Shown: positions 6,297 through 6,735 of the stretch, piece by piece
How positions within the stretch are numbered: the stretch's first letter is position 1
Layout: each line of letters begins with the position of its first letter
DNA from: JTS-RE94 sp041750795
Lineage (GTDB): Bacteria; Planctomycetota; Planctomycetia; Pirellulales; PALSA-1355
Direction of reading: 5' to 3'
Assembly: GCA_041750795.1 (NCBI GenBank)
Contig: JBGSYQ010000503.1
Span: forward strand, 1 to 6,735
Length of the DNA: 6,735 nucleotides
Program-made: the position numbers and the translations under genes
Notes under the pieces: model-generated
Told to the model about the DNA's origin: nothing
What the model saw: the letters and a program-made list of their open reading frames with translations, nothing else
The model's database searches: none

Positions 6297-6735
6297 TTAC
6301 TGTCCTGCGCCAGCCGCCGGTTGCGCGACTTCGAGCGTCTCGACTGACGGCAGTTGGGCGATGCGAACTCTGCCGGCGCGCTCCGTTTCCAGCGCTATCG
6401 GACCCATTGCGCCGATGGCCAATTGGCGGAATGCCTCGCCGTCGGCAAAGTCCTGGCCGTTGATCCGATAGATCCGATCGCCGATGCGCAAGCCGGCCAA
6501 CGCGGCGGCCGATCCTGGCACGACCCGATTGACGATGACCGCGCCCGGCTCGGCGTCATCAATACGCCACGAGATGCCCAGCCGCGAGGGTTGCCCGTCG
6601 AGTTGCAGCGTCAGTTCGACGGGGGCCTCGGCGCCGGAACGTTCGATCGTCGCAGGCACGGGGTTTTGCGCCGCCAGCACGTTCAAGCGGAATTGCTCGG
6701 CGCCTTGCACTGCGCGATCGGCAAACGTCAGGAAG
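6297..6735 (-). CDS. Tandem-PDZ domain protein, C-terminal part (5' end beyond the window)
   Basis: The frame is open from the right edge to a TAA at 6297-6299; 146 codons lie in the window. The visible part starts FLTFADRAVQGAEQF, then LNVLAAQNPVPATIER. This is the second half of one PDZ domain, the usual form being GDR-[IL]-hydrophobic-VNG-x-V-...-F. A second, nearly complete PDZ follows: RLGISW as carboxylate-binding-loop equivalent, VIVNRVVPGSAAALAGLRIGD, then RIYRINGQDF and a closing strand near TERAGRVRIAQL. PDZ domains bind C-terminal or internal peptides and often accompany exported proteases. No catalytic motif is visible here, so the function depends on the missing N-terminal part. 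A GTG at 6710 is in frame but lies inside the first PDZ, so it is not the start. Convergent with the FKBP gene. Confidence 0.82.
   Translation of the reverse strand, partial: FLTFADRAVQGAEQFRLNVLAAQNPVPATIERSGAEAPVELTLQLDGQPSRLGISWRIDDAEPGAVIVNRVVPGSAAALAGLRIGDRIYRINGQDFADGEAFRQLAIGAMGPIALETERAGRVRIAQLPSVETLEVAQPAAGAGQ

Overview
The window looks like a chromosomal segment from a GC-rich Gram-negative-type bacterium, most likely a planctomycete (Pirellulales-like). This is inferred from three things: a long TPR/O-GlcNAc-transferase-like protein, an exported CYRC redox-like protein of a type I associate with planctomycetes, and a tandem PDZ protein. No rRNA, tRNA, CRISPR array, insertion sequence or phage gene is visible, and base composition is fairly even throughout.

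Layout. (1) 2-2473 (+) is a TPR-rich glycosyltransferase of the OGT/SPINDLY type (GT41) whose start lies left of the window. (2) 2492-4285 (-) is a complete ABC-F ATPase, convergent with the first gene across an 18-base gap. (3) 4286-4567 is non-coding. It holds a strong intrinsic terminator on the minus strand and a second long imperfect inverted repeat. (4) 4568-5137 (-) is a small exported thioredoxin/redoxin-like protein with a CYRC motif and a clear Shine-Dalgarno. (5) 5138-5530 is a divergent promoter region with two inverted repeats 42 bases apart. (6) 5534-6259 (+) is an exported FKBP-type peptidyl-prolyl isomerase with an FKBP_N domain. (7) 6297-6735 (-) is the C-terminal part of a tandem-PDZ protein that runs off the right edge, convergent with the FKBP gene across a 37-base gap containing a hairpin.

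How the genes relate. The genes alternate in orientation (+ - - + -). The terminator separates the two adjacent minus-strand genes, so no operon is supported; these look like single-gene transcription units. The only functional theme is on the right half: an exported thiol-motif protein and an exported prolyl isomerase are transcribed divergently from a shared intergenic region, with a PDZ protein next door. This would fit protein folding or quality control in the cell envelope, but that is inference. The left half combines a protein glycosyltransferase-like enzyme with a ribosome-associated ATPase, with no evident link. I found no convincing new multi-gene system. The points most worth checking are the divergent promoter region, the non-canonical Walker B motifs of the ABC-F protein, and the CYRC protein family.
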